From an uncultured Demequina sp. (GTDB lineage Bacteria > Actinomycetota > Actinomycetes > Actinomycetales > Demequinaceae): 64,000 nucleotides of DNA. Under the pieces are notes generated by a model. The model ran no database searches and had not been told where the DNA came from. It saw only the letters and a list, made by a program, of their open reading frames with translations. The translations under genes were made by a program, and so were the position numbers. Shown piece after piece: positions 1-8,363 of the stretch. Position 1 is the stretch's first letter. Every line of letters starts with the position of its first letter. Location: the NCBI GenBank assembly GCA_937925595.1, contig CALALQ010000039.1, positions 9,355 through 73,354 on the forward strand, written 5' to 3'.

Positions 1-437
1 CGCGCCAGCGCCCGCTCCTCAGTCTGCGCGAGCCCTCCATCGCACAGTTCCGCGACCCAGCGCTGCCTGCCGGCTTCCCGCAAGTGCTCGTCGGCTTCCC
101 TTGGGGCGGAGATCAGCTGATACGTGTAGACGCGCATGTCCGCGTCGACGGAGGCATTCGTGGTCGCCCGCTGAGAGTCCGAAGTGTCCGCGCCAAACAG
201 CGAGAGTTTGGCTACCCACTGATGCTGGATCGTCGTGGTCGGCGCGAACACCACCGCCTTGTCGCCCAGGCGACGGATCAGCTCAATCCCCACGATCGTC
301 TTGCCGGCACCGGGGGGCGCGACGATGTGCAGAGGCTCACGAGCGTCGGCTTGGAGGCGAGGCTCCAGGACGTCAAGGACGATGCGCTGGTACTTGCGGA
401 ACTCGCCGCGGAAGCCGAGGTCGTTGAGGCGCGCCAT
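1..437 (-). CDS. DEAD/DEAH-box (superfamily 2) helicase, N-terminal part only
   Basis: Only about 145 N-terminal codons are present; the frame stays open to the left edge. The protein begins MARLNDLGFRGEFRKYQ and has a Walker A loop APPGAGKT at residues 40-47, followed by a hydrophobic strand and FAPT (motif Ia-like) and then QHQW. This is the layout of superfamily 2 helicases related to XPB/COG1061, which unwind DNA or RNA using ATP. The ATG at 437 is preceded in frame by a GTG at 443 that overlaps the RDD stop by one base, so translation is probably coupled to the upstream gene. DEAD-box motifs II-VI lie outside the window, so substrate and role cannot be judged. Confidence 0.75.
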   Translation of the reverse strand, partial: MARLNDLGFRGEFRKYQRIVLDVLEPRLQADAREPLHIVAPPGAGKTIVGIELIRRLGDKAVVFAPTTTIQHQWVAKLSLFGADTSDSQRATTNASVDADMRVYTYQLISAPREADEHLREAGRQRWVAELCDGGLAQTEERALA

Positions 438-442
438 GCGCA

Positions 443-1267
443 CTAGTTCTCGACGTCGTTGATTCCGTACGGAAGGGCTCCCACGCGGCTGTTCTCCTCA
501 TCCGCTCGCCGTAGGCGATCCAGCTCGAGCTGGTACTCGCGATCCCTGCGGGCGGTGAGCACTGCCATGAGGAAGTACTCGGGGTGGGTGCCCGGTGGCG
601 GCGGGGGAGCGACGTACCGGCCCACCTGTTCGGCGAGTTGGGTGCCGATGCGCTCTCGAGAGTCGGGGCGCATCGACGCCGCGCGGCCAAGGAACATGCG
701 TCCCGTGAGCGCGAGCGAGTCGGGAAGGCGTGCGATGTCCGCGGCGTTGGCCCACTGCGCAAGATGCGGGGGCATCGCGAGAGGCGTGAGCTTGTGGCCG
801 CCGCCGCGAGTGCGCATCGAATAGGTGCCAGCCAGGTAGTCGCCAATCCGCTTGCCTCGCGAAGAGAGCATCGACACCGTGATGGCGAGCACTCCCATGA
901 GCATGTAGATCTCGAGCACCCCGGTGAGGGCACGCGCGAACGCGTGGCGCGCGGTGATGGGACCGCCGTCGTCACGCACGATCCGCAGCCCCGCGGCGAG
1001 GCGGCCGAGTGACAGCCCGCGTGTGAGCGTTTCGACGAGCATGGGCAGCAGCACCAGCACAGAGAAGACGGTGGCGATGTACAGGGCGGCAACCCACGCG
1101 CCGGACAGCTGCCGCTCGAAGCGGCCGAACATGCCGATCGCGAAGATCAGCGTGCCGTAGATCACAATCGCGTCGATGAGGCCGGACACCAGCCTCAGCG
1201 TGACGGGTGCGGCTCCCGACTCGAGGGCGACGCCCTCGCCAATGAGAATCTCGTCCGCGTCGCTCAC
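443..1267 (-). CDS. RDD family membrane protein
   Basis: A 274-residue protein with an RDD domain in about the first 155 residues. Hydrophobic segments sit near residues 27-50, 60-82 and 115-135, and the family signature follows the second (LSLGRLAAGLRIV). The C-terminal 120 residues are soluble, with a polyproline stretch near residue 220 and a charged tail. RDD proteins are poorly understood membrane proteins, some linked to ion exchange. The GTG start at 1267 has a GGAGGG ribosome site three bases upstream and a candidate -10 (TACGAT, reverse strand of 1296-1301). It is divergent from the SpoIIM-like gene; together with the DUF58/MoxR genes they form a common actinobacterial envelope block. 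Confidence 0.8.
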   Translation of the reverse strand: MSDADEILIGEGVALESGAAPVTLRLVSGLIDAIVIYGTLIFAIGMFGRFERQLSGAWVAALYIATVFSVLVLLPMLVETLTRGLSLGRLAAGLRIVRDDGGPITARHAFARALTGVLEIYMLMGVLAITVSMLSSRGKRIGDYLAGTYSMRTRGGGHKLTPLAMPPHLAQWANAADIARLPDSLALTGRMFLGRAASMRPDSRERIGTQLAEQVGRYVAPPPPPGTHPEYFLMAVLTARRDREYQLELDRLRRADEENSRVGALPYGINDVEN

Positions 1268-1294
1268 GCGCCCTCCAAATCGCTGTGGTTATGG

Positions 1295-1300
1295 CATCGT
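1295..1300 (+). promoter_or_regulatory. candidate -10 (CATCGT) for leaderless SpoIIM-like gene
   Basis: CATCGT lies exactly six bases before the GTG at 1307, and there is no Shine-Dalgarno sequence. This fits the leaderless pattern seen at many other genes here. The first base deviates from TANNNT and no clear -35 is visible. Confidence 0.35.
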
Positions 1301-1306
1301 AGCGGC

Positions 1307-2302
1307 GTGGACATCGATTCGTTCAGTGCCGTGCGCGAACAGCGCTGGGCTCAGCTCAAGACCCTGTCGAAGCGCCGCCGCCTCACTGGCGCGGAGGCCG
1401 ACGAGCTGACTCGGCTGTACCAGGCGACGGCCGGCGACCTGTCCGCAGTGCGTTCTGCGGCGCCCGAGCCGGGCCTCATCTCGCGGCTTTCCGTGCTGCT
1501 CGCTCAGGCGCGAGTGTGGCTCACCGGCGCCCACGGCAACGCCACAGGTGACGTCGCCCGCTTCTTTGTGGCAACCCTCCCTGCGGCCATGTATCGCGTG
1601 CGGTGGTGGGGAGTGTGGGTGTCCCTGCTGGTGTGCGGCTTTGGCTTCCTCTCTGGCTGGTGGACCTACACGCACCCCGAGTCGATGGATCTCATCGGCC
1701 CCCCGGAGATGCGCGCGCAGTGGGCCAACGAGGAGTTCGCCGCGTACTACACCGAGTACGAGAACACGTCGTTTGCCGCACGGGTGTGGACCAACAACGC
1801 TTGGCTCGCGCTGCAGTGCATCGCGTTCGGCATCACTGGCCTGTACCCGCTGTACCTCATGTACGGCACCACGCTGCAGTTGGGCACGGCTGGCGCGCTG
1901 ATGGCGGAGGCCGACGGCCTGCACATCTTCTTCGCGCTCATCATCCCCCACGGCCTGCTCGAGCTGAGCGCGGTGTTCGTGGCCTGCGGCGCTGGCCTGC
2001 GGCTGTTCTGGGTGATGCTCGTCCCTGGCGCGCGCACCCGTGGCGCCGCTCTCGCCGAAGAGGGGCGCGCCACGTTCGCCGTGGGCATCGGCCTCGCTAT
2101 TGCGCTGTTCCTGTCCGGACTCATCGAGGGCTTCGTGACACCGTCGACCATGCCGTGGTGGCTCAAGATCGTCATCGGCGCCATCGCGTGCATCGCGTTC
2201 TGGGCGTACATCTTCGTCGCTGGCCGCGTGGCCCGCTCCGAGGGCGCCACCGGCGACGTCGAGGGAGACTTCGCCACCGCGTCGGCCCCCATTGCCGCCT
2301 AG
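1307..2302 (+). CDS. SpoIIM (stage II sporulation protein M) family membrane protein
   Basis: A 331-residue protein with a soluble N-terminal stretch of about 95 residues and then several membrane helices (about residues 104-122, 165-185, 200-230, 262-285 and 290-310). The family signature HGLLEL (about residues 218-223) is intact. SpoIIM-like proteins in non-sporulating actinobacteria have no settled function; they recur beside RDD, DUF58 and MoxR genes, which suggests an envelope or stress role by association only. GTG start; no ribosome site, likely leaderless. It converges on the DUF58 gene, with 35 bases between the stop codons that hold a copy of the CCGACGCTG repeat. Confidence 0.8.
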   Translation: MDIDSFSAVREQRWAQLKTLSKRRRLTGAEADELTRLYQATAGDLSAVRSAAPEPGLISRLSVLLAQARVWLTGAHGNATGDVARFFVATLPAAMYRVRWWGVWVSLLVCGFGFLSGWWTYTHPESMDLIGPPEMRAQWANEEFAAYYTEYENTSFAARVWTNNAWLALQCIAFGITGLYPLYLMYGTTLQLGTAGALMAEADGLHIFFALIIPHGLLELSAVFVACGAGLRLFWVMLVPGARTRGAALAEEGRATFAVGIGLAIALFLSGLIEGFVTPSTMPWWLKIVIGAIACIAFWAYIFVAGRVARSEGATGDVEGDFATASAPIAA

Positions 2303-2318
2303 CCCGGTTCGCAACGCA

Positions 2319-2335
2319 GGCCCGACGCTGGGGCC
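2319..2335. repeat. hairpin carrying a CCGACGCTG motif between convergent genes
   Basis: GGCCC (2319-2323) and GGGCC (2331-2335) flank GACGCTG, giving a short perfect stem in the gap between two convergent stop codons. The motif CCGACGCTG occupies 2322-2330. There is no T-run, so it is not a canonical intrinsic terminator, but its position resembles repeat-containing terminators. Confidence 0.5.
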
Positions 2336-2337
2336 GG

Positions 2338-3630
2338 CTAGAGCTTTCCTGCCGCCTTGAGCGCGAGATAGCGGTCGGCAAGGACGGGAGCCAGGTCATC
2401 CGGGAGCGCTGTGATGACGTCGGCGCCGAGCGAGCGCACGCGAGATCCCACGGCGTCGTTCTCGAGCCCCGTGCGCGCAGCGGCGGCAGCGCCATACAGA
2501 GCATCGACGGAGCCGCGCTCTTGGAGCATGTCATCGAGGTCGGGGTCGGCGACGGACGCGACGACCACCTGGTGGCGGTGAGACAGCGCCGCGACCGCCT
2601 CGAGCAGACCAGAGTCGATAGCCGAGACCTCCACCTGCGTCAGCAGCACCACGAGGGCGCGCTGCGAGAGGCGCTCGCGGGCGAGGCGGGCGATAGCGGC
2701 CCAGTCGGGCTCCATGAGCCGTGACTCGACGGGGGCGAGCGCCACCGCGAGGCGCGTCATGAGTCCCGCGCCCGTGGTGGCGGCGGCCCTCGCCTGCTCG
2801 CTGCGATCGAAAGCCGTCACCTGTACGCGGTCTCCCGCTCGAGACGCGAGGGCGCTGAGCAGCAGCGTGGCCTCGATCGAGGCGTCGAGGCGGGGCTCGT
2901 CGCCCACGCGGCCCGCGGACAGTCGAGACGTGTCGAGCACGATGAGCACGCGACGGTCGCGCTCGGGGCGGTAGGTCTTCACCACGACGTCGGCACGGCG
3001 CGCGGTGGCGCGCCAGTCGATGGTGCGCACGTCGTCGCCGATCACGTATTCGCGCAGGCTGTCGAACTCGGATCCTGCCCCCTTGAGCTGCACCGCGGTG
3101 CGGCCGTCGATCTCACGCAGGCGTGCCAGTCGAGACGGCAGGTGGCGGCGCGACTTGAACTCGGGAAGCACGCGCAGGGTGTCCACGAGCGGCATGGTCC
3201 GCTGCCTGCCGCCAAGGCGCAGCAGGCCGCTGGTGCGGATCGTCACGCCAACGCTGCGGCGATCGCCGCGGCGAGTGGGTGTCAGGCGAGTGGTGAACGT
3301 CGCCGTCTCGCCGCCAGCGAGAGAGAACTTGTGGCGAGTGTCGGAGGCGCCTGCGGACGGCTGCCATGCATCGCGAACCGCACCGCGCATGCGGCGCTTG
3401 CCGAGGTTGACGACGTCGAGGCGAGCGGACGTCGACTCGGTCAGGCGCACCGAAGCAGGAACCCGGCGCTTGGCGCCGAGCTTCTCAGGGGAGGGTGCCG
3501 TCCACACGTCGATCATGACGAGCACTGCGACGCCAAGGAGCCACAGCCACGCGACGTTGCGGTTCTGCGACACGGCGGCAGGGACTGCTCCCAGCGCCAT
3601 GAGCGCTACCGCCCACCCGGTGATGTACAT
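2338..3630 (-). CDS. DUF58 domain protein (VWA-like)
   Basis: A 430-residue protein with two hydrophobic segments at the N-terminus (about residues 5-20 and 27-43). It has a beta-rich middle region and the DUF58 signature SLREYVIGDDVRTIDW near residues 195-215. A VWA-like core follows with LIVLDTSRLS, which matches a metal-ion-dependent adhesion site in degenerate form. DUF58 proteins are usually encoded next to a MoxR ATPase and are thought to work with it in assembling or remodelling envelope complexes. The gene starts one base after the MoxR stop, so the two are co-translated. Family is certain; biochemical role is not known. Confidence 0.85.
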   Translation of the reverse strand: MYITGWAVALMALGAVPAAVSQNRNVAWLWLLGVAVLVMIDVWTAPSPEKLGAKRRVPASVRLTESTSARLDVVNLGKRRMRGAVRDAWQPSAGASDTRHKFSLAGGETATFTTRLTPTRRGDRRSVGVTIRTSGLLRLGGRQRTMPLVDTLRVLPEFKSRRHLPSRLARLREIDGRTAVQLKGAGSEFDSLREYVIGDDVRTIDWRATARRADVVVKTYRPERDRRVLIVLDTSRLSAGRVGDEPRLDASIEATLLLSALASRAGDRVQVTAFDRSEQARAAATTGAGLMTRLAVALAPVESRLMEPDWAAIARLARERLSQRALVVLLTQVEVSAIDSGLLEAVAALSHRHQVVVASVADPDLDDMLQERGSVDALYGAAAAARTGLENDAVGSRVRSLGADVITALPDDLAPVLADRYLALKAAGKL

Positions 3631-3631
3631 G

Positions 3632-4654
3632 TCAGCGAGGCACCGGCACGGAGGCGAGCACGCTCGTGAGCACGGCGGTGGCGGTCACGCCCTCGAGCTC
3701 GGCCTCCGCACGGACCGAGATGCGGTGGGCGAGCGTCCACGCGGCAAGCGCCTTGACGTCGTCGGGGGAGACGAACGTGCGTCCGCGCATCCACGCCCAC
3801 GCCCGCGACGTGTTCATGAGGGCTGCGGCGGCACGCGGGGAGGCTCCGAGCGCCACGGACGGCGCCTCTCGCGTCGCGCGGCAGATGTCGACGATGTAGG
3901 CGACCACGTCGTCGGAAATCTCCACCTGGGCGATCTCCTCACGCGCCGCCTCGATGTTCGCGGGGGTGGCCACGACAGACAGCCCGGCGGAACTGAGGTC
4001 CCGCGGGTTGAAGCCCGTGGCGTGGCGGCGCACCACCTGCGTCTCCGCATCGCGAGTGGGCAGCGGCACCACGACCTTGAGCAGGAAGCGGTCGAGCTGC
4101 GCCTCCGGCAGCGGGTAGGTGCCCTCGTATTCGACGGGGTTCTGCGTCGCTATGACGACGAACGGGTCCGGCAGCTTGCGGGTCTCGCCGTCGACCGTGA
4201 CCGTGCGGTCCTCCATCGCCTCGAGCAGCGCCGCCTGCGTCTTGGGAGGCGTGCGGTTGATCTCGTCGGCGAGCAGCAGGTTGGTGAACACAGGACCCTC
4301 GCGGAAGGAGAACGCCGCGGTGCGCGCGTCGTAGATCATCGAGCCCGTGACGTCACCCGGCATGAGGTCGGGCGTGAACTGCAGTCGCGTGAACTCCATG
4401 TCGAGCGTGTGGGCGAGCGAGCGCACGAGCAGCGTCTTGGCCACGCCGGGCACACCCTCCATGAGCACGTGGCCCTTGCACAGCAGCGCGATGACGAGTC
4501 CAGTGACCACCTGGTCCTGGCCCACCACAGCCTTGCTCAGCTCGGTGCGCAGCGCGCCAAGAGCGTCGCGAGCGGCCGACGGCGGCGCCGCCTCCGGCTC
4601 GGGCGCGGGGGACTGCGCTGCGGGGGACTGCGGGGTTGCGCTTTCTTCGGTCAC
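3632..4654 (-). CDS. MoxR family AAA+ ATPase
   Basis: A 340-residue AAA+ protein. After a disordered Pro/Ala-rich tail of about 28 residues it has Walker A GVPGVAKT (about 67-74), Walker B LLADEINR (about 125-132), sensor 1 IATQNP and an arginine-rich stretch ending EAQLDRFLL, all intact. MoxR ATPases act as chaperones that mature or activate partner proteins, generally VWA-domain proteins such as the DUF58 protein just downstream. The GTG start overlaps the DUF4350 stop as GTGA (4651-4654), so the operon reads DUF4129-DUF4350-MoxR-DUF58. The actual client in this organism is unknown. Confidence 0.92.
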   Translation of the reverse strand: MTEESATPQSPAAQSPAPEPEAAPPSAARDALGALRTELSKAVVGQDQVVTGLVIALLCKGHVLMEGVPGVAKTLLVRSLAHTLDMEFTRLQFTPDLMPGDVTGSMIYDARTAAFSFREGPVFTNLLLADEINRTPPKTQAALLEAMEDRTVTVDGETRKLPDPFVVIATQNPVEYEGTYPLPEAQLDRFLLKVVVPLPTRDAETQVVRRHATGFNPRDLSSAGLSVVATPANIEAAREEIAQVEISDDVVAYIVDICRATREAPSVALGASPRAAAALMNTSRAWAWMRGRTFVSPDDVKALAAWTLAHRISVRAEAELEGVTATAVLTSVLASVPVPR

Positions 4655-5853
4655 GATCTGTGCACCTCTCTCTCAAGCATGTCCAGCTGGTCAACGATTT
4701 CGATCATCTGCGCCTCATCAGTGGGAGCAGGGCCGTACAGAATGCGGGCGATCTCGGTGGAGGGCCTGCCGGTGGCGCGCTCGACGGCGCTCACCATTCC
4801 CTCGCGATCCGTGGAGCGCGGAACGCCGAGCCGCAAGCCGATGCGTCGCGCTGTCGAGGCGCGCAGGGCGGCGGTGGCCCTGCCGTACGCGCGCGCTCGG
4901 CGATACAGGCGAGCGCGGCCGCGCGTCGCCTCCTTGGCCGGGACCACCACGGGAAGCGGCTCGACGGCGAGGGGACCAAAGCGTCGGCCCCTCCAGAAGG
5001 CGGCGACGAGGGCGGTGAGCCCCAAGGCATACAGCGCGGTGCCGAAGCCGGGGGGAAGGAAGTCGGGGTTCGCCTCGAAGGTGGGCGGCTCACCGGGGTC
5101 ACCGGACAGGACCGTGTCGTCGAACCAGTCAGCGAGGTACCACGCGACGTTCTCTCGCTTGCCGGCGAGCCGCAGGGCGAGCGCCGCGTTGCCGTCATTG
5201 ACCAGGGCGTAGTTCTCGAAGATCGCGTAGTTGCTGACGACGGTGCGGGTGCCCTTGGGTGTCTCGACGACGGCCATGCCGAACACGTCGCTGCGGCCCC
5301 CGAAGCACAGCTCGGCAGACGTGGCGCCCGTGGAGATGATGCCGATGAACTCGACGCGCACCTGCTCGGCCGCGAGGGCATCCGGGTTCTCGCACTGAGC
5401 CTCGACGGTCTCCGGCAGGAAGCTCGCACTCGTGTCGAGGGCAGGGTCAATTGCCGCCATGAGCGTGGAATTGGTGCCGATGAAGAGAATGTCGCCCTCG
5501 TAGCCGAGCACCGATCGGATCTGCGCCTCTGACTCGAGGTAGTCAGCGCCGGCGACGACGAGCGTGGTGGTCGCGGGGTCCGGGATGTGGACGCGGGCCA
5601 GCGCATCGAACTGGCGCACCGTGACGCCCTCCTTGCGCAGGATCTGCGCGACGGCCCTCGAACCGGTGTCCGTGGAGTTGTCGATCGACAGCTCGCGGTA
5701 GTCCGTGGGCCGGGCGGTGACGGCGATGATCACCACGAGCGCGACCACGAAGGCGAAGCCGATGAACCACCACTTGCCCCTGCTCGCCTTGGTGCCGAGC
5801 GACTCGCGCTTGGCGGCGACGGTGTACACGGGAGCGGTCGACGTGGCGGTCAT
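4651..5853 (-). CDS. DUF4350 domain membrane protein
   Basis: A 400-residue protein with one membrane helix near the N-terminus (about residues 29-48), an extracytoplasmic region of about 220 residues, and a second helix (about residues 275-292) followed by a basic cytoplasmic tail. The outer region has a Rossmann-like layout with TLVVAGADYL and DILFIGTN, typical of the DUF4350 glutamine-amidotransferase-like fold, but I see no catalytic triad I would trust. It overlaps the DUF4129 gene upstream (ATGA, 5850-5853) and the MoxR gene downstream. In this conserved actinobacterial cluster it probably supports the MoxR/DUF58 machine; that is inference from context. Confidence 0.8.
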   Translation of the reverse strand: MTATSTAPVYTVAAKRESLGTKASRGKWWFIGFAFVVALVVIIAVTARPTDYRELSIDNSTDTGSRAVAQILRKEGVTVRQFDALARVHIPDPATTTLVVAGADYLESEAQIRSVLGYEGDILFIGTNSTLMAAIDPALDTSASFLPETVEAQCENPDALAAEQVRVEFIGIISTGATSAELCFGGRSDVFGMAVVETPKGTRTVVSNYAIFENYALVNDGNAALALRLAGKRENVAWYLADWFDDTVLSGDPGEPPTFEANPDFLPPGFGTALYALGLTALVAAFWRGRRFGPLAVEPLPVVVPAKEATRGRARLYRRARAYGRATAALRASTARRIGLRLGVPRSTDREGMVSAVERATGRPSTEIARILYGPAPTDEAQMIEIVDQLDMLEREVHRS

Positions 5854-6479
5854 GCGGGCACCACCACTCGTGCCGTCTTCGCGGCCTCTCGCGTCGCGAG
5901 CACGTGGCTGTAGTGCTCCGCGGTGGCAGCCAGGTGGCCGTAGCGCACCGCGTCAAAGACATCGGCATCGATCGCGATGTCCGACGCTATGGCTGGGATC
6001 GCCTCGGAGGCCAGCAGGGCGGCCTCAAAGGCGGTCATGCCGGGCTTGGCGTCGATGACTTCGCGCTCGTCGAGCGAGCGAATGAGCGCGCGGTACGCCT
6101 CAATGACCGCCGTCTCCCAATTGCCCGATGCGGCGGCCGACTTGGCGGCCGCGAGCAGGTCGGCGGCGCTGAGGGTGAGGTCGCCGAGTTCCTCCTCGGC
6201 CTTGCCCCGGCGCCGCGATCGCTGCAGCGGACCCATGACAAGCCAGATGATGAGGGCCACGATGGCGGCAGCGGCGAGCGCGATGCCCACGACACCCCAG
6301 CCGCCGAACGTGTCTCCAACGCCGCCGCCCATCCCGTTAAGCAGGTCCTGGATCCAGTTGAAGAACCGCTCGAGCCAGTTGCTTCCGGTGCCCTGCTGAT
6401 ACTCGCGCTTGGCCAGCTCATCGCGCGCCCACTCGCGAGCGGTGTCCGCGTCTGGCTCTACTGGAATGTCGAAGCGCAT
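5850..6479 (-). CDS. DUF4129 domain membrane protein
   Basis: A 209-residue protein: a short outer N-terminal part, one membrane helix (about residues 63-86), then a cytoplasmic DUF4129 domain in which AYRALIRSLDERE and the following MTAFEAALL are recognisable. DUF4129 domains often occur at the C-terminus of transglutaminase-like membrane proteins; here the domain stands alone with its anchor. The start ATG at 6479 lies one base after the stop of the membrane protein gene upstream, and its stop overlaps the DUF4350 start. It is part of the MoxR-DUF58 operon; function is not established. Confidence 0.8.
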   Translation of the reverse strand: MRFDIPVEPDADTAREWARDELAKREYQQGTGSNWLERFFNWIQDLLNGMGGGVGDTFGGWGVVGIALAAAAIVALIIWLVMGPLQRSRRRGKAEEELGDLTLSAADLLAAAKSAAASGNWETAVIEAYRALIRSLDEREVIDAKPGMTAFEAALLASEAIPAIASDIAIDADVFDAVRYGHLAATAEHYSHVLATREAAKTARVVVPA

Positions 6480-6480
6480 G

Positions 6481-7590
6481 TCAGCCGCGGCGCGCCTCTG
6501 CGGCTCGAGCCAGGTCGAGGTCGAATCCTTCGTGGCGGATGCGAGCGTCGGTGTAGATCAGCGCGTACACGGTCCCCATGTACGCGTAGGTGAACACGTA
6601 CGTGATGACAGCGCCGACCACCATGATGATGACGAACACCATCGTGTACACCCACTCGCCGCTGATGCCGAGTCCAAGGAACACGAAGCCGACGATCGTG
6701 AACATGTACTGCAGCACCTGCATAGTGATGCCGATGATGAGCGCGGTCACAAGCACGATGAGGATCGACCACCAGAAGCGGCCTCTCATGACCTGGATCG
6801 AGCGCTTGATCGACGCGATGGCGCCATTGCGCTCAAGCACCACGACGACGCGAGCGATGGCACCCATCATGTAGACGGGGAAGCTCAGCAGTCCCAGGCC
6901 GAACAGCGCTAGCCAGCCGAAGCCGGCCATGACCGCGCTGTCTTCAGCAATTCCCGCGATGATCAGCACGAATCCCGGCGCGACGAGCAGGAGGGAGGCG
7001 AGCGTGGTGATGAGCCATACGAGCAGCACGCCACCCAGGCGCGGGCCCAGCGCCTTGAACGCTTCGGCAACGCTGATCCGCTCACCAAGGATCGCCCGGG
7101 CGAGCCCGAGCGCGACGAGCGAGCTCGCGATGGCCTCCGCGAGCAGCAGGGCGATCAAAGCGGCGATGCCAACGATGATCGTCGAGGCCTGCACCCCCGT
7201 GGTGCTGGCCGTGGGTGCGGTGATCGCGAGGGAGGGATCGGTGAAGGCGAGCCACAGGGCAGCGGCGAGCAGCAGCATCGAGGCGCCGACGACGAGCAGC
7301 GGCCCGCCAATCACGACGCCGCGATTGAAGCGCATCGCCTTGAAGGGAACGCCAAGGAACTCGCCAAAGCTCACGGGGCGCAGCGGGATGATTCCCGGCT
7401 GCCACGAGCGGTAGGTGGGGGCGGCCTGCGGGGCGGCAGAGGCGGCGACGACCTGCGGCTGCGCCGGCGCCGCGTACTGGGCCGGCGCTGGGGCCGGGGT
7501 CTGCGCTCCGGCTGGCGCAGCGTCGGGCAGGGCAGGCTCAGTCACCTGTCCCGGTGCGACCCAGTCCTGGCCGTTGGTGCCGTCGTTCAC
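6481..7590 (-). CDS. multi-spanning membrane protein (glycerophosphodiester phosphodiesterase membrane-domain type)
   Basis: A 369-residue protein when started at the GTG at 7590, which has a strong GGAAGGA ribosome site seven bases upstream; an in-frame ATG at 7615-7617 would add nine residues but would place that ribosome site inside the gene. The first 75 residues are Pro/Ala/Gln-rich and cytoplasmic. About six to eight membrane helices follow, in the arrangement of the membrane domain found at the N-terminus of some glycerophosphodiester phosphodiesterases; the catalytic phosphodiesterase domain itself is absent. It heads the operon with DUF4129, DUF4350, MoxR and DUF58 and is divergent from mtrA. 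Confidence 0.75.
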   Translation of the reverse strand: MNDGTNGQDWVAPGQVTEPALPDAAPAGAQTPAPAPAQYAAPAQPQVVAASAAPQAAPTYRSWQPGIIPLRPVSFGEFLGVPFKAMRFNRGVVIGGPLLVVGASMLLLAAALWLAFTDPSLAITAPTASTTGVQASTIIVGIAALIALLLAEAIASSLVALGLARAILGERISVAEAFKALGPRLGGVLLVWLITTLASLLLVAPGFVLIIAGIAEDSAVMAGFGWLALFGLGLLSFPVYMMGAIARVVVVLERNGAIASIKRSIQVMRGRFWWSILIVLVTALIIGITMQVLQYMFTIVGFVFLGLGISGEWVYTMVFVIIMVVGAVITYVFTYAYMGTVYALIYTDARIRHEGFDLDLARAAEARRG

Positions 7591-7667
7591 GCGAAAGTCC
7601 TTCCAGACGCGGCCCATCGTGCCAGGCCCCCGACGAAGGCGCGGCGGACTCGCCGAACCTTGCTGGG

Positions 7668-7673
7668 CATAAT
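7668..7673 (+). promoter_or_regulatory. -10 element of a leaderless mtrA promoter
   Basis: CATAAT (or TAATAT two bases on, 7670-7675) precedes the mtrA ATG by six (or four) bases, and no ribosome site is present. Transcription would therefore start at or next to the start codon. No convincing -35 is seen. Confidence 0.5.
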
Positions 7674-7679
7674 ATCCGT

Positions 7680-8363
7680 ATGACAGCCCGGATCCTGGTG
7701 GTCGACGACGACCCCGCAGTCGCTGAGATGATCGGCATCGTCCTGCGAGCCGACGGTTTTGAGACCGAGTTCTGCGACCACGGCGACCGTGCGCTCGACA
7801 TCTTCCGCGAGACCCATCCCGACGTGGTGCTCCTGGACCTCATGCTTCCTGGTCGCAGCGGTATCGACATCTGTCGAGACATCCGCGCAGAGTCCGGGGT
7901 GCCCATCATCATGCTCACGGCCAAGTCCGACACCGTGGATGTGGTGCTTGGCCTCGAGTCCGGAGCTGACGACTACGTTCCCAAGCCGTTCAAGCCGCGA
8001 GAGCTCATCGCGCGCGTGCGCGCCCGCCTGCGCCGCAACGATGCCGCCGCTCCCGCGATCGTGCGCATCGGCGACCTCGAGATCGACGTCACCGGCCACC
8101 GCGTGACGCGAGCGGGCGAAGTCATCCAGCTCACTCCGCTCGAGTTCGACGTGCTCGTGACGCTCGCGCGCTCTCCCGGTCAGGTGTTCACGCGCGAGGT
8201 GCTGCTTGAGGATGTGTGGGGCTACCGTCACGCGGCAGACACGCGACTTGTCAACGTCCACATTCAGCGGCTGCGCGCCAAGATCGAGCGCGACCCGGAG
8301 AACCCGGAGATCGTCGTGACGGTGCGTGGCGTTGGCTATAAGGCCGGTGGCGTGTCGTCGTGA
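7680..8363 (+). CDS. mtrA: response regulator MtrA
   Basis: A 227-residue OmpR-family regulator. The receiver domain (residues 1-120) has the acidic pair D9/D10, the phosphate-accepting D53 in LLDLMLPG, and the switch lysine in YVPKPF. The winged-helix domain (about residues 130-225) ends with NVHIQRLRAKIE and RGVGYKA. MtrA is essential in several actinobacteria, where it controls cell-wall hydrolases, division and osmotic responses. I chose the ATG at 7680 because upstream in-frame starts would add a non-homologous tail and because a -10 sits directly before it. The stop overlaps mtrB by GTGA; mtrA-mtrB-lpqB is the canonical order. Confidence 0.97.
   Translation: MTARILVVDDDPAVAEMIGIVLRADGFETEFCDHGDRALDIFRETHPDVVLLDLMLPGRSGIDICRDIRAESGVPIIMLTAKSDTVDVVLGLESGADDYVPKPFKPRELIARVRARLRRNDAAAPAIVRIGDLEIDVTGHRVTRAGEVIQLTPLEFDVLVTLARSPGQVFTREVLLEDVWGYRHAADTRLVNVHIQRLRAKIERDPENPEIVVTVRGVGYKAGGVSS

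Noticed and set aside
3005..5212. Long open frame antisense to the DUF58, MoxR and DUF4350 genes (735 codons)
   Set aside because: The opposite strand carries three clear families with overlapping stops; the antisense frame is a by-product of high G+C third positions and shows no family motif.
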